64,000 nucleotides of DNA from Capillidium heterosporum (taxonomy: Eukaryota; Entomophthoromycota; Entomophthoromycetes; Entomophthorales; Capillidiaceae). The stretch covers positions 3,087,262-3,151,261 of the forward strand of contig WBMQ01000002.1 in the NCBI GenBank assembly GCA_016630905.1, in the 5' to 3' direction. Below the pieces are notes generated by a model. It ran no database searches and was not told where the DNA came from. It worked only from the letters and a program-made list of their open reading frames with translations. Positions 33,471-46,052 of this stretch are shown in pieces (position 1 is the first letter of the stretch; each line of letters starts with the position of its first letter). Both the position numbers and the translations under genes were made by a program.

Positions 33471-35114
33471 GCTTCTGGATGATGGCTTTATAGTTAAGGT
33501 TGGTATTGGAGCTATGCATACCTTACTACTCGAATCTTCGAACAATATATCCTAGGCTCCAAGTATTAATAGGAAGGTTGGAAATAGAGTTAAAGACTGC
33601 ATGATCTGTAATTTTTAGTATGGGATAGTGGAATAGGGATACTTTTAATTCCTCAGGTGAAGTTCAAGTGAAGTTGGAAATTTTGGTATGTTACATTTTC
33701 ATTAGGTCCCAGTGAAATATCCATCGTTTATGTACGATTGTAGAACCAGGACATTAAAATAGTTATACATAGCTGGATTTTGAAAACATTGACCTTTTAC
33801 TACGCTCTGTCTTGAATATAGAAGGCAATGCAATGAAAATCCATTATAAAAATGGCTCGATAAAAGAAAGACTTTCTATAAGGATTTCGTACAAGAAATT
33901 ATAATATAAATTCAATAGACCATTTTTTGAAATCCTTTGCCTTCTTTTACTGAGACCTTGAGAACAATATAGCTTGAAATCCACAATACCAATCCGAAAC
34001 TTCATTCAAATTCTACTTATATAATTAATATGACTGTCTACCATTTCTAGAATGATAGTTTATTTCTTTGTTTAAACCTAAAATTCTGAATTATTTATGT
34101 TTGGCGAAAAATTTAATATCGTAAAATCCAATCCATATTTTTTGCAAAATCCAATATGGAACACTCTCTTATAATGGGTTTTGACTATATAGCTCTTGGT
34201 TGTGGAGCTTTTGGCATAGGATTGATTCTCAATTGGAAGCCACATGAATATGAAGATCGATCACTGTTTGCAATTGACTATTAGAATGTGTAGTTATTCT
34301 AATAAATTCTGACAATTTCAGATGAACCCTTGTAATTTCTTGTAAAATATTATTTGATAGCTCAATTCGACTGGCTTTATTTTTGTGGCTTACTAACCTA
34401 TTGATTATAGCTTAACATTATACTGTACTTTCGAATATTCTCATTAATTTTTGAATATGCGGTATGCTACTATCAAATTTCAGTTGCATATTGAGCCCAT
34501 CTTTAAAATGTATAGTTACCGCTCGAAATTTTCAATTGGTGCCTAATAAAGTCAGATAATGTGCCCTATTGAACTAAAAACTAATGCTAACTATCTAAAG
34601 TTTAGGATTCTATTTGATATTAAAATAGGTTTATTAGATTCTAAATTTGTAATTATAAGTTTCAAATATAGTATAGAATCTATGCTTAGCAACACATATA
34701 TGGTTTTAAGCATCTTGAATTTATTTTTAGCGCTATTGAAAATGAAACATGTTAATTAGTATACCGAAAAGCTGCTATGAACCGTTCTTTCAATCGTGAC
34801 ACCTATTTAAATTTAGCATATAAGCTGCAATCTTCTTATCCATTCCTTATATTCGGATACATACCTAATCGCGAAATTAAATTACCATATCTAATCTAGC
34901 TTCTTAACCTATACGAAACTAATCGAATGAAAACGTAGCATTCTTTGCCATAGATACCTGATAAAGTCAATTGTAACGATTGTATTCAACCTCGATTCTA
35001 GAGTGCAAAGTCGGAATTCCTTTGATTATTAATTGGCATCCTTATACACGTCATCTATAAATACAAGAAGCTTGACAGGCAGATGGAAGGTATACTTTTT
35101 AGGTAGGTTTTAAC
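33471..35114. other. Long AT-rich intergenic region
   Basis: No gene, RNA or repeat recognised. A 66-codon frame at 34559-34759 is AT-driven and unconvincing. Confidence 0.4.
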
Positions 35115-36033
35115 ATGGGTGAAGCTAAAAGGGAAACTCAACTTACTTTGTACGCGGCAGGTAGCCTATAACCTATAAATTTATCTTTGGCTAACTCTGT
35201 ATTCAACTCTACAATAAAGGAGCACCAAATGGTCACAAAGCTACTTTGGTTTTAGAGTTTTTAAACTTGGGCTATAAACTTTACGAGCTCGATTTGGCCA
35301 ACTTGGAGCACCACAGTACTTGGTATACTGCATTAAACCCCAATCGTAGGATCCCAACTTTGACCGACAGCAGTAAGTTGGTCGATGGGAAACCTATCGT
35401 CATAACTGAAACTAGATCGATTATCAACTACATATTAAATAACTACGATAAAGAGTTTAAATTGCAGTACAACTTCAACTTAGGGGACTTGGAGTTTAAT
35501 AAGTATTATTTAGTTGACAGTTGGTTAAGTTGGCAAAGTAATGAGCTGGACAACGCTTTTGGGAACTGCATGGTTATGAAGTTGAAGGGGAAGGATGTAT
35601 CTAAAGATCTGGTGGAGAGGTAATTTTACCTGTCGTTTTTTTATTTATGCCTATTTTTAGAGTTGATACTAAGATGGATAGCCTTTACAAGGTACCTTGT
35701 TAATCATCATTACTTTCTTACATATTGTTTTCTAAAGGTACTAGATAAGACCCTCGAGCAGAATGCAAGTGGATTTTTAGTAGGAGATAAGATTACGGTT
35801 GCCGACTTATCTGTGCTTATCTAGTAAGTTAGTCTTCTATATGTCTTTATTAATGGTCGAGCAGCAACCTTAGGGCAAACTGGATAGACTTGGACCTAGC
35901 CAAGTACCCCAACGTTTGGAAATGGACCACCAACTTGGTCAATAACTTCCCCCAGGTCAAGTTGGCCTTGACAAGTCCTAAACCCCTCAACTGGAATTAC
36001 GTCGACATTGATCCCTACAAACTTTTGGAGTGA
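35115..36033 (+). CDS. Glutathione S-transferase (Ure2/GST-N + GST-C type)
   Basis: Five exons: 35115-35160, 35220-35619, 35661-35691, 35738-35823, 35865-36033; total 243 residues. The N-terminal thioredoxin-like half has GAPNGHKATLVLEFL (active-site N-terminal helix), ALNPNRRIPTL with the cis-Pro, and ITETRSIINYIL (Glu/Thr for Ser glutathione contact). The helical half carries FLVGDKITVADLSVLI (N-capping Asp) and WANWIDLDLAKYPNVWKW. The last intron can end at GAG or three bases later at CAG; both keep the frame. This is the fungal nitrogen-regulator/GST-like family that conjugates glutathione to electrophiles. The substrate is not deducible. Confidence 0.88.
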
Positions 36034-36281
36034 TGGTGAGGGTCTATTAAATTTACAGTGCTAGTCTAATTTTAAATTGCAAGTATCCTAGTACTGAGCT
36101 TATTAGAAATAGCTGGTAAGTAAATGAATTTTGAATTTTATATATTGGTATGGTAGCCTTTAGGTTTCTATAAAAATTTATAGTAAGTATAGTGGTTTAA
36201 TAAAGCATTTTATTGATAAGCCTTGCCTGAAATAGTTTGAATATTCCATATATGTAGCATTGAAAAGTGGCTTATCTACCA

Positions 36282-37437
36282 TCACTTGCAATACACCAAT
36301 ATATATGACCGTCGGTCCAAGCTCGTGATTGACACTACTTACTACAATAGTAAGCTTTACAACATCTCCTACAATTGAAAAACTCCTTAGTAAAGCTCTC
36401 CCATTTTCCACAGGATATATGACCACATTTACACAGCTTACTGGTCTCATCCTTACGGCAAAAGTTTTGCATAGTCATACCAGACCACTTTTGAATATCA
36501 GCGCTATACTTCTTACTGGTAAACAGTTGAACTAAGCTAAAGACACTCGTTTGTCTAAAGTCGGTATGTAGATGATGGCGCATGTTTAAATACTCGGTGA
36601 TATAGGCCAGAAATTCCAGTGAGGACAACACAAAGCTCTTATTATAAGAAAAGTGATTTAACCAAGGTGGGCAGATTATAGGATGTTCTAATCCACTGCC
36701 ATCTACGCAACTTTCAATGTGGAGCTGAGGGTAATCGGACGAGCGTGAGTTATGCGCGAAAGAATTCAAATAGCTGCCAAGGTTGGCAACAATTAGGTCG
36801 TTCGGTAAGATGGTGGTGGTTGGAGCAGTCGAGCTACTTAATCTATCTTCAACTGAAAACACACCCATTGCTTTAGCACTTTCAGTCTTCTCTAATATAG
36901 CCACCACTATTGGTATTATCCCAGCTTCAATTACTTTGTTCCTAATGATTTTGTTGCCTTTTATCCCTATGCTCATTAAACATTTAAACTCTGTCTCCGC
37001 TACTTTGACTGAAATTTCATCAATTATGGCAGTGCTGTTTATAATGTGCACTAGTTGCTCTAAGCCTCCATCGTTAGCTAAAATCTCTCTTGTTGTATTT
37101 GAAATGTTAGCTAGAGTTAATAGCGTTTCGAGGGTGGAAAGTAGGCTTTCTTGATCGGTACAATCCAAATCAGAGCGAATATAGTCTGCCTCCACTACCA
37201 TCTCCGAACTTCCTTCTACTTTATTGCCGTCATCGATATCGCTACCTATTTGTTTTGAATCCTCATCATCTGCTAAAACTTTCCTTGCCTTGGTGTGGAT
37301 TTCTACTGGTTGATCTTGGGCTTCAATAGAATGTTTAAGCGCTTGTAAAGGGTTATCTAAACTTAAGTGAGTGGGTTGCTTGTTACTATAGGTTTCTCTG
37401 AGGTACTTTTATTGGGTGTGTTCTCGTTGTTATTCAT
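36282..37437 (-). CDS. MUB1/samB-like MYND zinc-finger protein with in-frame TAG
   Basis: Exon 1 is 37407-37437, then a 50-nt intron, then exon 2. The armadillo-like N-terminal half contains LETLLTLANISNTTREILANDGGLEQLV and IRNKVIEAGIIPIVVAIL, as in MUB1/samB. A C-terminal MYND finger follows: CKCGHISCGKWE, FFNCRRCCKAYYCSK, then TAG (36335-36337), then CQSRAWTDGHIYWC in the same frame to a TAA at 36282-36284. The TAG replaces exactly one residue of the C-x3-C pair. Without readthrough the finger loses its last ligands (350 residues instead of 367). In yeast MUB1 works with ubiquitin ligase Ubr2 on Rpn4. It is also shorter than usual (~600). Confidence 0.75.
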
Positions 37438-38308
37438 CGCTCCTATAGTATAGATTTAAAAATTGACAAAATGAAAGATCCATCTTGTTGACTTATATTT
37501 ATAATGGAACTGTGACTTTATTGCTATGGATGTAGAATTTAAAATGCAATGCCAAATTATAAGCTAGAATACTCTATACAGCTTTGCATTCTTCCCAAAT
37601 AGTGTTATTTTCAACGTTATTCCCAGTTTTAAACTTTTACACCTTGCTATAATTAGATAGCACCTATTTACGCAGTTGCATTTCAAAAATGTTTATTGGG
37701 CTTAGGAAATAAATCAAAGTTGGATGACTCATAAAGGATAACAAACAGAACCGGTATATATTTTTCCTTTTATTAAACTGAGATTGCAAAATAGTTTAAA
37801 GAACATACTATAAATCTCCGGAAAAATGCTCATGCAAAACTATACAAAGCTTCAAAATTGACTTGAAGATGATATTGGTTGGGTTTTCTGAGTGCTTTAT
37901 TCAATTCACCAACTAAAATAAAAAATGTACTTCAATATCGACTAATCCCAATATTTGTCAAGCTATTGCCTTGTATCGTGGTGGTATGCTTTACTGCTAC
38001 ATCAATATTCTTTTTCCACATCATAGTCGTCTTTGCAAATAAATCTCAATAAGAACTTGGCATCCTTAGGATAGAAATAAAAAATCTATCTTGTTAGGTT
38101 GAAAAAGTATAAAGTGGATCATTAATTACACTATAGGATATAATGTAGTTACTATTTGAAATATCTAAAGAATTTTTATTCTTAATAAGAATACTATAAT
38201 ATTTGCAACATAGCTTGAAATAAAAATAATGTTTAGCATTTTTAACGCTATCCACCTATACGGTACAAATCATCAAGTCAGCTACTGAAAAATCCATGGA
38301 TACAGGGT
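37438..38308. other. Intergenic
   Basis: AT-rich, no supported gene; 5' flank of the MYND gene and 3' flank of GT15 copy C. Confidence 0.4.
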
Positions 38309-39425
38309 CTACTTGTGTCCAATCAAATTAAAGAACTTGCGCGAACAGGAAAACCACGAGTAGTCAAAGTTATCCTTTGGGTTGCAGCTACATTTGGCTG
38401 CCAATTCCTTCTCGACGGGGCAGTGGGTGAAAGGGTGGTGCTTGTACCCAATGTTGTTGAAGAAATGGATCTGATCTTTACGTAGAGTTAACGACGCATA
38501 TATGGAGTGAACTGGAGCATCGCCCCACCGTTCATAAAAGAAACCACCTGTCCTTGTCCAAATAGTCAAAGTAGCCCAAATATTGCGGATCCCGCCACAG
38601 CCTGAACGAAGCAATCTCGAAATTGGACCAGAAATGACATAGGTTATAGGTATATCCGTTGGTGTTGGACAGAAATGGCATTGCATTGTCCTTGGGTAGG
38701 TTAGTTTCCACCTTGCTATCCTTTAACCAACTTTTGACGGTGGACCATAAAGTTTCGATGGTTTCGGGGATGTCGCTCATCGAAATCACGAACCCATAGT
38801 GCTTGTCGTTTTCTTTCATAAACAAAAATGGATCTTCATCTATGTCGCAAAAAAACTCGACCCCCGGTTCTACGCGCCAGTAGTAGTCATACTGCAATGT
38901 CAGGTTGTGTCGAAAAAAAAACCCTGATTCGAACCTACACATGTGTCTGTATGACTCCAGACCACCGTACCTTACCCCCTTCTCCTCCATCTGCTTCCAA
39001 AGCTCCTTAGCCTTGTCTTGATCGATGTGGTCTGGTATGGACCAATGTTCCTTGGGTATACTACCAAACTGCACCTCAGCCTTCGTTAATGCTCTTGCAT
39101 ACATCTTGAACTCATCATTGAACGGCTCATTGTTTAGAAAGACATAGGGGTAATTGAACTTTTTATTGAACCTATCCTCCAAGTTCTGCATTGTTTTACG
39201 CCAGGCATGCAACTCATCGTTTCGAATTAATATTACAAAGCAAGCTTTGACTTTCTCGTCCTCATTGTTGGGTCTCCTTTCATTTTGAACCCCTCGTCGT
39301 ACTAGTTGAATCTCCTTGTGGTAGGAACCGCTGTTGAAGAAAACTTGGAAGAGAGTGTAGAAGGTTAGTAGTACAGTTGCAAGAGATAATGCTATTATAA
39401 ACTTTCGAAATTTGATCCTTATCAT
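38309..39425 (-). pseudogene. GT15 mannosyltransferase copy C, single frameshift
   Basis: The N-terminal frame (39425 to 38532) has the signal-anchor (residues ~9-30) and the whole catalytic core: RHMCRFESGFFFRHNLT, YDYYWRVEPGV, CDIDEDPF, NFEIASF. It leaves frame at YLDKDRWF. One base less near 38550-38556 restores the family sequence [20 protein letters not shown] through [12 protein letters not shown] to GHK-stop. All else is well conserved, so this is either a very young pseudogene or a one-base assembly error. If the reading is right the protein loses its last ~85 residues, including the ERWGDAP block. Confidence 0.85.
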
Positions 39426-40473
39426 TATATAACTTAAAGAGAGTGTTATTTTGAAAAAAGGTATACTTATATACCTTTGTGTAAAAACTTGAAGTAACTA
39501 ATACTCCTGTATATTTTCTCAAGAACAGCTTATATACCCATGACATAACAGCATATAAGTTAGCTGATGTTCTTATATAGTATACGAGATATAAATTAAA
39601 TGAATTTTTAATATTAATTTCATATCTGCTGTCACTAAAGTATTCCATATATATATCGCTATAGCCTCTATTTTAAAAGGAAATGTAATTCTAAGGTGAA
39701 GGCAAAAAGTATAATATTCTATAATCCAAAACTTTATTTTCAATCTATTGTAACTGAATATTTAAGTCTGAAAATAAAAGTATAGGTATACATCTGAAGC
39801 TATAAACTGTATTCACATCTACCATATTCTACATGGATATGGATCCTGGTATAAATGTTATGTACCATGCCAAGCTTTTTTGAATTTTACCCGCACCCTA
39901 CTGATCTTGAATCCCCTGTCAGCTTTGAAGCCAAGACCCAAGAATCCAAGCTTTCTTTGTTGGTTTAACTTATTAGATTTGGAGCAATTGCCTAGAGGCG
40001 ATATAAAAGTTTGTATACAGCTTTATGTACAGTATTCCCATTAATATTGAACCTTTGGTTCCGCTATAATCTTTCGGCTTTAACGTCTTTAGCACATTTC
40101 TTTGGAAAGCATCTTTGCTTGAATGATCTACCTGCTTACCTTGGATGCCACCAAAAAGGCTGGGATGAGCTGAGTTTCGAATCATTATTTTGAAGTGGTG
40201 GCTAGAGTTTACTATACATATATATATCTATCTAAAACAAAGCTTTAAGGGCTATAAAAAATCTCTACTTATATATGCGCTTACTAAAAAAGTAAGATCT
40301 TAGGTATCATTGAGTATACTCACTACAATAACAAAGTAAGTCCATGTCCTATACTCAAAATATCACAACATAAAAGCTTAAACCAGCAAAACTATATTTA
40401 TTAAGCTTCCTTTTAAACTAGATAAAGAGCAAAGGGCACGCATATCCTAGCCCTCCAAATAAAAAATATACCA
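39426..40473. other. Intergenic
   Basis: AT-rich. Overlapping short frames at 39973-40193 (for example a 70-codon minus frame with DAFQRNVLKTLKPKDYSGTKG) could be a relic exon, but no family is recognised. Confidence 0.35.
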
Positions 40474-42433
40474 TTAGAGCTTGGCTTGACTCAAACTGAA
40501 CAACTTCCACAGCTTGTCAGCTGCCTTATCCAAGGCGACGACCATCTTCTCGACATCAGGCACGATCTCCTTCTTTTCAGTCTGAGCTTTGGGATCTTTG
40601 GCAACTACGTTGAACATCAGCATCTTCTCGTTGACCTGGTAGGCGATACCGTACCCGTCATCGACAACTTCACCCCAACCGTACCCGTAGAAGTAGTTGG
40701 AGGAGATCTGCGACGTAGACAGATTCCAGTGGTTAGTCAAGCTGAAGCTGGGGTCCTTGAATATCTGAGGTAAAGGTTCTCCTTGCTTCAAGGAAAGCTT
40801 AAGACCAAGTAAGTGTCTGTCAACACCTAGACCTTGAACAGCGTCAGCCATGTAGGCGACATGGGACTGGATAGCTTCCTTGGCCAGCTGCAGTTTCTTA
40901 CTCTCGTCAACTTTGGGATCGTAGGCGATTTCGACAAAGGCCTTAGAGGCACTAGATACCGACCTACAAGTCTCAGTACGCCCCAGTTGGAACTTGCGAG
41001 TGGCAGCCGACTCGTAAGTGGGCTTGACAACGTTGTACATATCGTAGAAGGCGAGTTGGATGATGAGCTGAGTGAAGGCGTCGGGCGACTGCTTGAACTT
41101 CTTGATAGCGTCCTTGCCATATTTGGCGTAGGCTAGGACTTTGAGCTGGTGCTGGTGGATGACGTTGTCGAAGGACTTCTTGGAGACTTGAGCCTGGTTA
41201 ACAAGCTCAGTGTCTAAGGCTACAGGCAGGGGCTGGGGCTTAGGCAGGTTGGAGGCAATCACTTCGGGGCCGTGGTTGATCTCGTTGTTAGCTAGAGCCG
41301 AGCATACAAAGTGGTTGAGGCGGAAGGTAGGAGTTCCGTCCATCAAAGTGTGCTAAAAATTAAGCTTTGTTTTAGTAGCTGCTTTAAAAATCAAATAAAG
41401 CTCTTACCTCACCGTTGAAACCGGCTTGACCGTTCTCATATACGATAAACTGCAGAGATTTATCAAAGTAGCGGTTGACACCGTCTCCGTGCCAATTGCC
41501 ACGGTTAACTTCCTCACGAGTTATAGGGGCGGAATCATCGAGGGCTAATACGTAGGCACCGGCGTCAATCTGGTCCAAGGACTGAGCATTGATCTCAGAA
41601 ATGGCTCGGATCTTTGGTTTAATCTACATTTACAGTAAGAAAAGAGAAAAAGAATCAAATTTTACCTCGGCCCAAGTATCTCTGTTTTCTGTGGTAAAGA
41701 CACCGACTCCCAACTCTTTGGAATTTCCAGCCAACTCGACGATGGCGTCCAGCTGCTGTTCCAGCTCCTTGGTGGTGAGTAGCTTACCGTTGTATTTGAG
41801 GTCCAAGCGGTAGAACTTGTTCTTACGGATGACGACTACGTAATCATTGGCAACGGGATCGTAGAGACCCATGGTGTCGGTATCTTTGATAGGTAGTCTG
41901 GTGGCATTGAACATGTACTTGAAGCTGTTCATGCACATGTACCCCTTACGGTCCGACTCTGGCTCCAAAGTCTCCTCGACGACCGACTGCTTAAATACGT
42001 TGACTGCCTGCAGGATTTCGGCTGCCCTACGGGTATTCTTGATGGGTTGGGTAGGTGGCAAATAACTGTAAAAGTAAGAGACGTTAATGACCAAGGGGGC
42101 ACGGTACGAGAAGTAGGCGATGTCGTCCCACCAGGTTGACAACCAGTTCTTGACACTAGGGTCATTGGCATGAGCTTCCAGTCGAGTCTGTAGCGTATTG
42201 GCCTCCTCCGAGATGGCAAATTGGCTGACTACCTGTTCGGTTTTGCTGTAGGTTTCCTGGCTTACCAATGGCTTTACACTTTGTAGATACTTGGGTAAGG
42301 TCTGGCTGAGTTTGGGGACTGGTAGCTTGGGTAGCTGGTCCTGGAAGTGGTACAATGGCTTTACTACCTGTTCGTTGGTTTGCTGATTTAGTGAAGCTAA
42401 TGACTTCTTCAAGGGAGTGGTCTTGGTACTCAT
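40474..42433 (-). CDS. CAT2: Carnitine O-acetyltransferase, peroxisomal/mitochondrial
   Basis: Three exons (41666-42433, 41408-41623, 40474-41352) give 620 residues, the usual family length. Marks of the choline/carnitine acyltransferase family: KTEQVVSQF, WLSTWWDDIAYFSYRAPLVINVSYFY, FNATRLPIKDTD, and the catalytic His329 at GEHTLMDGTPT, placed directly after intron 2. RTETCRSVSSASKAFV and GLGVDRHLLGL are also present, and the STSQISSNYFYGYGWGEVVDDGYGIAY active-site block. It ends in AKL, a PTS1 peroxisomal signal, as in yeast Cat2. It transfers acetyl between CoA and carnitine, exporting acetyl units from peroxisomes, which is needed for growth on fatty acids or acetate. Confidence 0.95.
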
Positions 42434-43689
42434 TTGGGTGATATTTAGCTTTCTAGATTTAGTAAATAAAATATACGGGTTAGGCCGATCATTCTATAAC
42501 ATCACCAAAAATTACCTGAAGGTGTTCAGCTTGTTGATCATCTAGTACTTGTGGTTTGTCGTATATATTTTAAGGGGTATAAAACTTTCAACTGTATTCT
42601 CTTATCAATAGTGGCGAAGAAAAGTTGAAAATTCCAAAGTGGTCGTATTCCTTATAAAAGGTTTAGAAAAAGTAGGGGATGTTATCTAATGAAGTTATTC
42701 AAACTCAAGGGAAATGGACGGGTATATATATGTTTACCACTAAACTTCAATTCAGCTTTTTGGTTTTCGAACTTTACTTCCTTACTTATTCGGTCCAGAA
42801 ATTTACCAAATGTGCTTTGAAATCGTATCAAGCTCTAATGGAAAATCCAATCACAGAGCTGTATTATGATCAGCATTACATTTGATTAGATAACTTTGAT
42901 CATGCCTTTTTCAGGGATAAACTAAACCGAAAATTTACCGGAACTGTAAACCACTCAGAAGCTGAGATTATGCTACCAACTGGACGTTAGGGGTTGGAGT
43001 TACCTAAATCCGTAATATGCTATCTATAGATTAGCCTTTGGTCCAAATATTTGGTGCTATCCGAATCAGCCATGGTAGTCACGTTCAGCATCACTTTCCT
43101 AATTTGACGAACCTTTAATTTGATATCACGGGGTAGGCTTCCGAACAAGATGAGGATAGAAGCAACCGTAATGTCGGCTCGTAGATAGGGAAAATGGGTT
43201 CCTTTATTAATAAGCACTTTGATATAACCTCCTATGTAGTATCCTTTACTTAGACCTCAAGTGTTTACAAAGGATCTCTGAGTAGGGGAATATATCAGAG
43301 GATTATAGGACTTTGATAGCATCTCTTTATTCTAATTTAAACATGCGTAAAATCAAGATATCTTGAAAGTTATCGAGGTTCGTACTACCTCTCATTGCAT
43401 TCATTTCAAGGACATTCTTAGGTTAATTACATTATCCATATACCTTAAAAATTGGTGATACCTTGTTGGAGCTATGAGATGCACATTAGTAGATTATTAT
43501 CAGCATTCACATTATAAATATACCTAACCAAGTTAGCTACTATATCAGGCCCATGTACTTTTATAATATTTTATTAAATTTAGCATTCGATTCAACTCAC
43601 ATGTTTGTACATATAACAAGAATAGCGAATAATACACAAATATATATCAACAATAAACTTTATAAAAACAACTAGCAAAAATTTAATAA
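42434..43689. other. Intergenic
   Basis: No gene identified. Short frames at 42679-42885 and 43020-43217 have no recognisable domain. Confidence 0.4.
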
Positions 43690-44268
43690 CTAAATTGCAA
43701 AGTAAGCCTTAATCTTCCCATAAGCCTCCTCAACCACTTTATCCAAATCCAAACTCCCATCGACTACTACAAACTTTTCATCACCACTTGGTTCCTCAAG
43801 GTCGTCAAATTGGGATTGTACCAGTTGGCTCTTCATAAAGTGGTTCTTTCGATTGAGAACTCGAGCTTCGATAACTTTAATGTCAGTCTTCAGGTAGAGG
43901 AAGAGAATATCTGCATTTGTATCTACATCTCCATCTGTCGAGCTATTACCTACTTTGGTTAAAATATCCCTATACTTACGTTTCAAAGAAGAGCAGGCGA
44001 CAAACTTCATCTTGGGTTTGGAGCTGTCATTAGATTTGGAAAAGATAAGTTCGCGGTTAATGCGTCGTAACCAAGGTTCTCGATCGCTATCGGTCAACGG
44101 AATGCCACTGGACATCTTTTGAACGTTAGCAGGGCTATGGTAGTCGTCCCCATCGTAGTGACAACAGTTGAATTTGGTGCTAAGTTGAGAACTGATGGTC
44201 GATTTGCCACAACCAGATGTACCCATAACTATTACTACTTTACATCCATCGTTGGTAGTTGCTGCCAT
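43690..44268 (-). CDS. Gluconokinase
   Basis: Intronless, 192 residues. P-loop GTSGCGKST (16-24), then HYDGDDYHSPANVQKMSSGIPLTDSDREPWL (substrate and lid region diagnostic for GntK), VACSSLKRKYRD, and a family-typical HFMKSQLVQSQFDDLEEP near the C-terminus. It phosphorylates D-gluconate with ATP to 6-phosphogluconate, feeding the pentose phosphate pathway. Cytosolic, no targeting signal. Length is slightly above bacterial GntK because of a short Ser/Asp-rich insertion (~residues 108-118). Confidence 0.95.
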   Translation of the reverse strand: MAATTNDGCKVVIVMGTSGCGKSTISSQLSTKFNCCHYDGDDYHSPANVQKMSSGIPLTDSDREPWLRRINRELIFSKSNDSSKPKMKFVACSSLKRKYRDILTKVGNSSTDGDVDTNADILFLYLKTDIKVIEARVLNRKNHFMKSQLVQSQFDDLEEPSGDEKFVVVDGSLDLDKVVEEAYGKIKAYFAI

Positions 44269-44682
44269 CTTGCTGTTACTGTATTTGAATTGAAAGTTGT
44301 TGGTATAGCTAAGTGATATTGGTAATAATGATAAAAACTTGAAGTTGAAAAGAAGTGATTGGAATTTTTAGTTGGGTTTCTGTAAATTTAGCTTCGAACT
44401 TTAGAACTTTCCGATAAATTGATTAGGTGGTTGAGTACCTGATGAGTCAGAAGTTCAACTGAGGTATTTACCAGTAGATTACTTCAGGAGGCTTCCTATA
44501 GCTTTTTTGATACGGTAGTATATCTATCGAGATATTCAAAAAGAAAACTTACAAACAGCTAGTATAAAGTACAAGGTTTTAATGGCTATTAACTAAAAAG
44601 TACAACTAGTTAAATATAATAAAAGGAGTTTAATAACAATAAATGGTATCTCAAAGTAAAAGCAATCAAGATAAAAGTATCC
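44269..44682. other. Intergenic
   Basis: AT-rich, no gene seen. Confidence 0.4.
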
Positions 44683-46052
44683 CTACTTGCGCCCCCATCG
44701 GAATTTGTTGGCAGCTGGGTTGGTAGACCGCGCTTTATACCTTCGTTTGAGGTTAGTTCGAACAAAGTTCTGGCTGACCATTTTATCCTTGACAGATGCT
44801 TTAGCTTTACATTTTGGTTTAAATCCAGCGACTGAATTGATATTGTCCATCGACTTTGAACTTCCCATTTCCTCTAGGATGTTTGGATTAAGCTGTGTTG
44901 TGCCTTGCTTCTGGTGGCTATTGAGTAGCCTATTGCTCTTAGTTGCTTTAAAATCGATCTCCAGACTAAGCTTCTCGACACTAGCGGTCAGGTCCAAGCT
45001 ACTTTCCTTAGTATCGGTACCAAAGGAGAAGTCGAGGTCTCCCGGTCCTTCCACCTCCCTCGACTTCCAGTAATGGTACCTAGTCGCTTTAAATTGTATA
45101 GAATCGTAAGTGGGTTTGTACTCACGGTATCCGATCTCATTAAGTACCTGCTGTACGCTTGCTTTGAAAGTTTCCGAGTTCATATCTATCGGCTTGTAGT
45201 CGGGGTGAGATCGAAAGTCCAGCTCGGGTAGCTTTTTCTGTTTCTTTTCCGGTTTAATAAGGTCAAAGTAGCCCCAAAACGCCTTGGGTTTGGACCGAGG
45301 AAGGTTTTTGAGGGTTTAAATCGCTTGGAATTGAGGCTAGAGTTTGAGGAGAAGAGAGCTGATAAGCTAGTTGATGTTTCGGAATCCTTGAGTATGTTTT
45401 TGTCAGTAAGTTTCAATCTTTTGGAACCTTTCTCCAAGTCATCAATTTCGTTATCGATTCCTTCAATTTGGGGATCGGTGCCAGAGTTTTCTTTAACTTC
45501 TTCAGCTTTCTTAGCTTTAACCTTGATATCTTTACTAGGTACACCTGCATCACTTTCGGTTAATTGCGGTGCTGAGGAGAATTTTTGGAATGATGTACTT
45601 TCCTTACCAATGAGGCAGTTCGGTTGTTCATTGTAAACAGCTGGGCGAGTAAGACTATACCATATGCGCATATCAACACCTTTGTCCACCTCCATCTCCT
45701 TAACTTTGAGAACTTCCGGATCCTCGGCTATAATTTCGTCGACAGTCATCTTTCTCTTTTCATAAAAAATCATGTTATCAAATACCTTGGGGTTCAAACC
45801 CTTTGATGCAGCAAATTTGTTGATTTGCTCAGTTAAGTGAGCGTGCTCCTTGTATCGTCTGTGGTGGTTGACTTCATATTTCAGGTCGCTAAGTAAAAGG
45901 ATTTGGTTGTGCTTCAAAAAGTGGCGGGTTTGGAGCTTGACCAAAAGTTTGTGAAGCTTGAGCCGCCTCTGTACCAGCATCGTTGGAGTAAAATCTTTGA
46001 AATGGTTGACTATCATCTCGGTCGTAGGTAGTTTATTCTCTTGGTAATACAT
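44683..46052 (-). pseudogene. Nuclear basic protein, possibly Sld2-like, with one frameshift
   Basis: Two minus-strand frames (46052-45186 and 45183-44683) belong to one protein. Reading the second frame upstream gives KPKAFWGYFDLIKPEKKQKKLPELDF joined to the later Met, so the frame changes inside the A5 run at 45305-45309. One extra A would restore a ~455-residue protein, and no GT-AG intron fits. The N-terminus is helical and basic; the centre is acidic/Ser-rich with a KRLK-type nuclear signal. The C-terminus (VSQNFVRTNLKRRYK...RWGRK) resembles the basic tail of replication factor Sld2/Drc1. That identity is tentative. The lesion is either a homopolymer sequencing error or a real mutation. 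Confidence 0.5.

Noticed and set aside
35824-35867. Stop codon in the glutathione transferase after DLSVLI
   Set aside because: It lies in a normal 41-nt GTAAGT intron; the frame resumes with the conserved WANWIDLDLAKYPNV segment, partly encoded across the junction.
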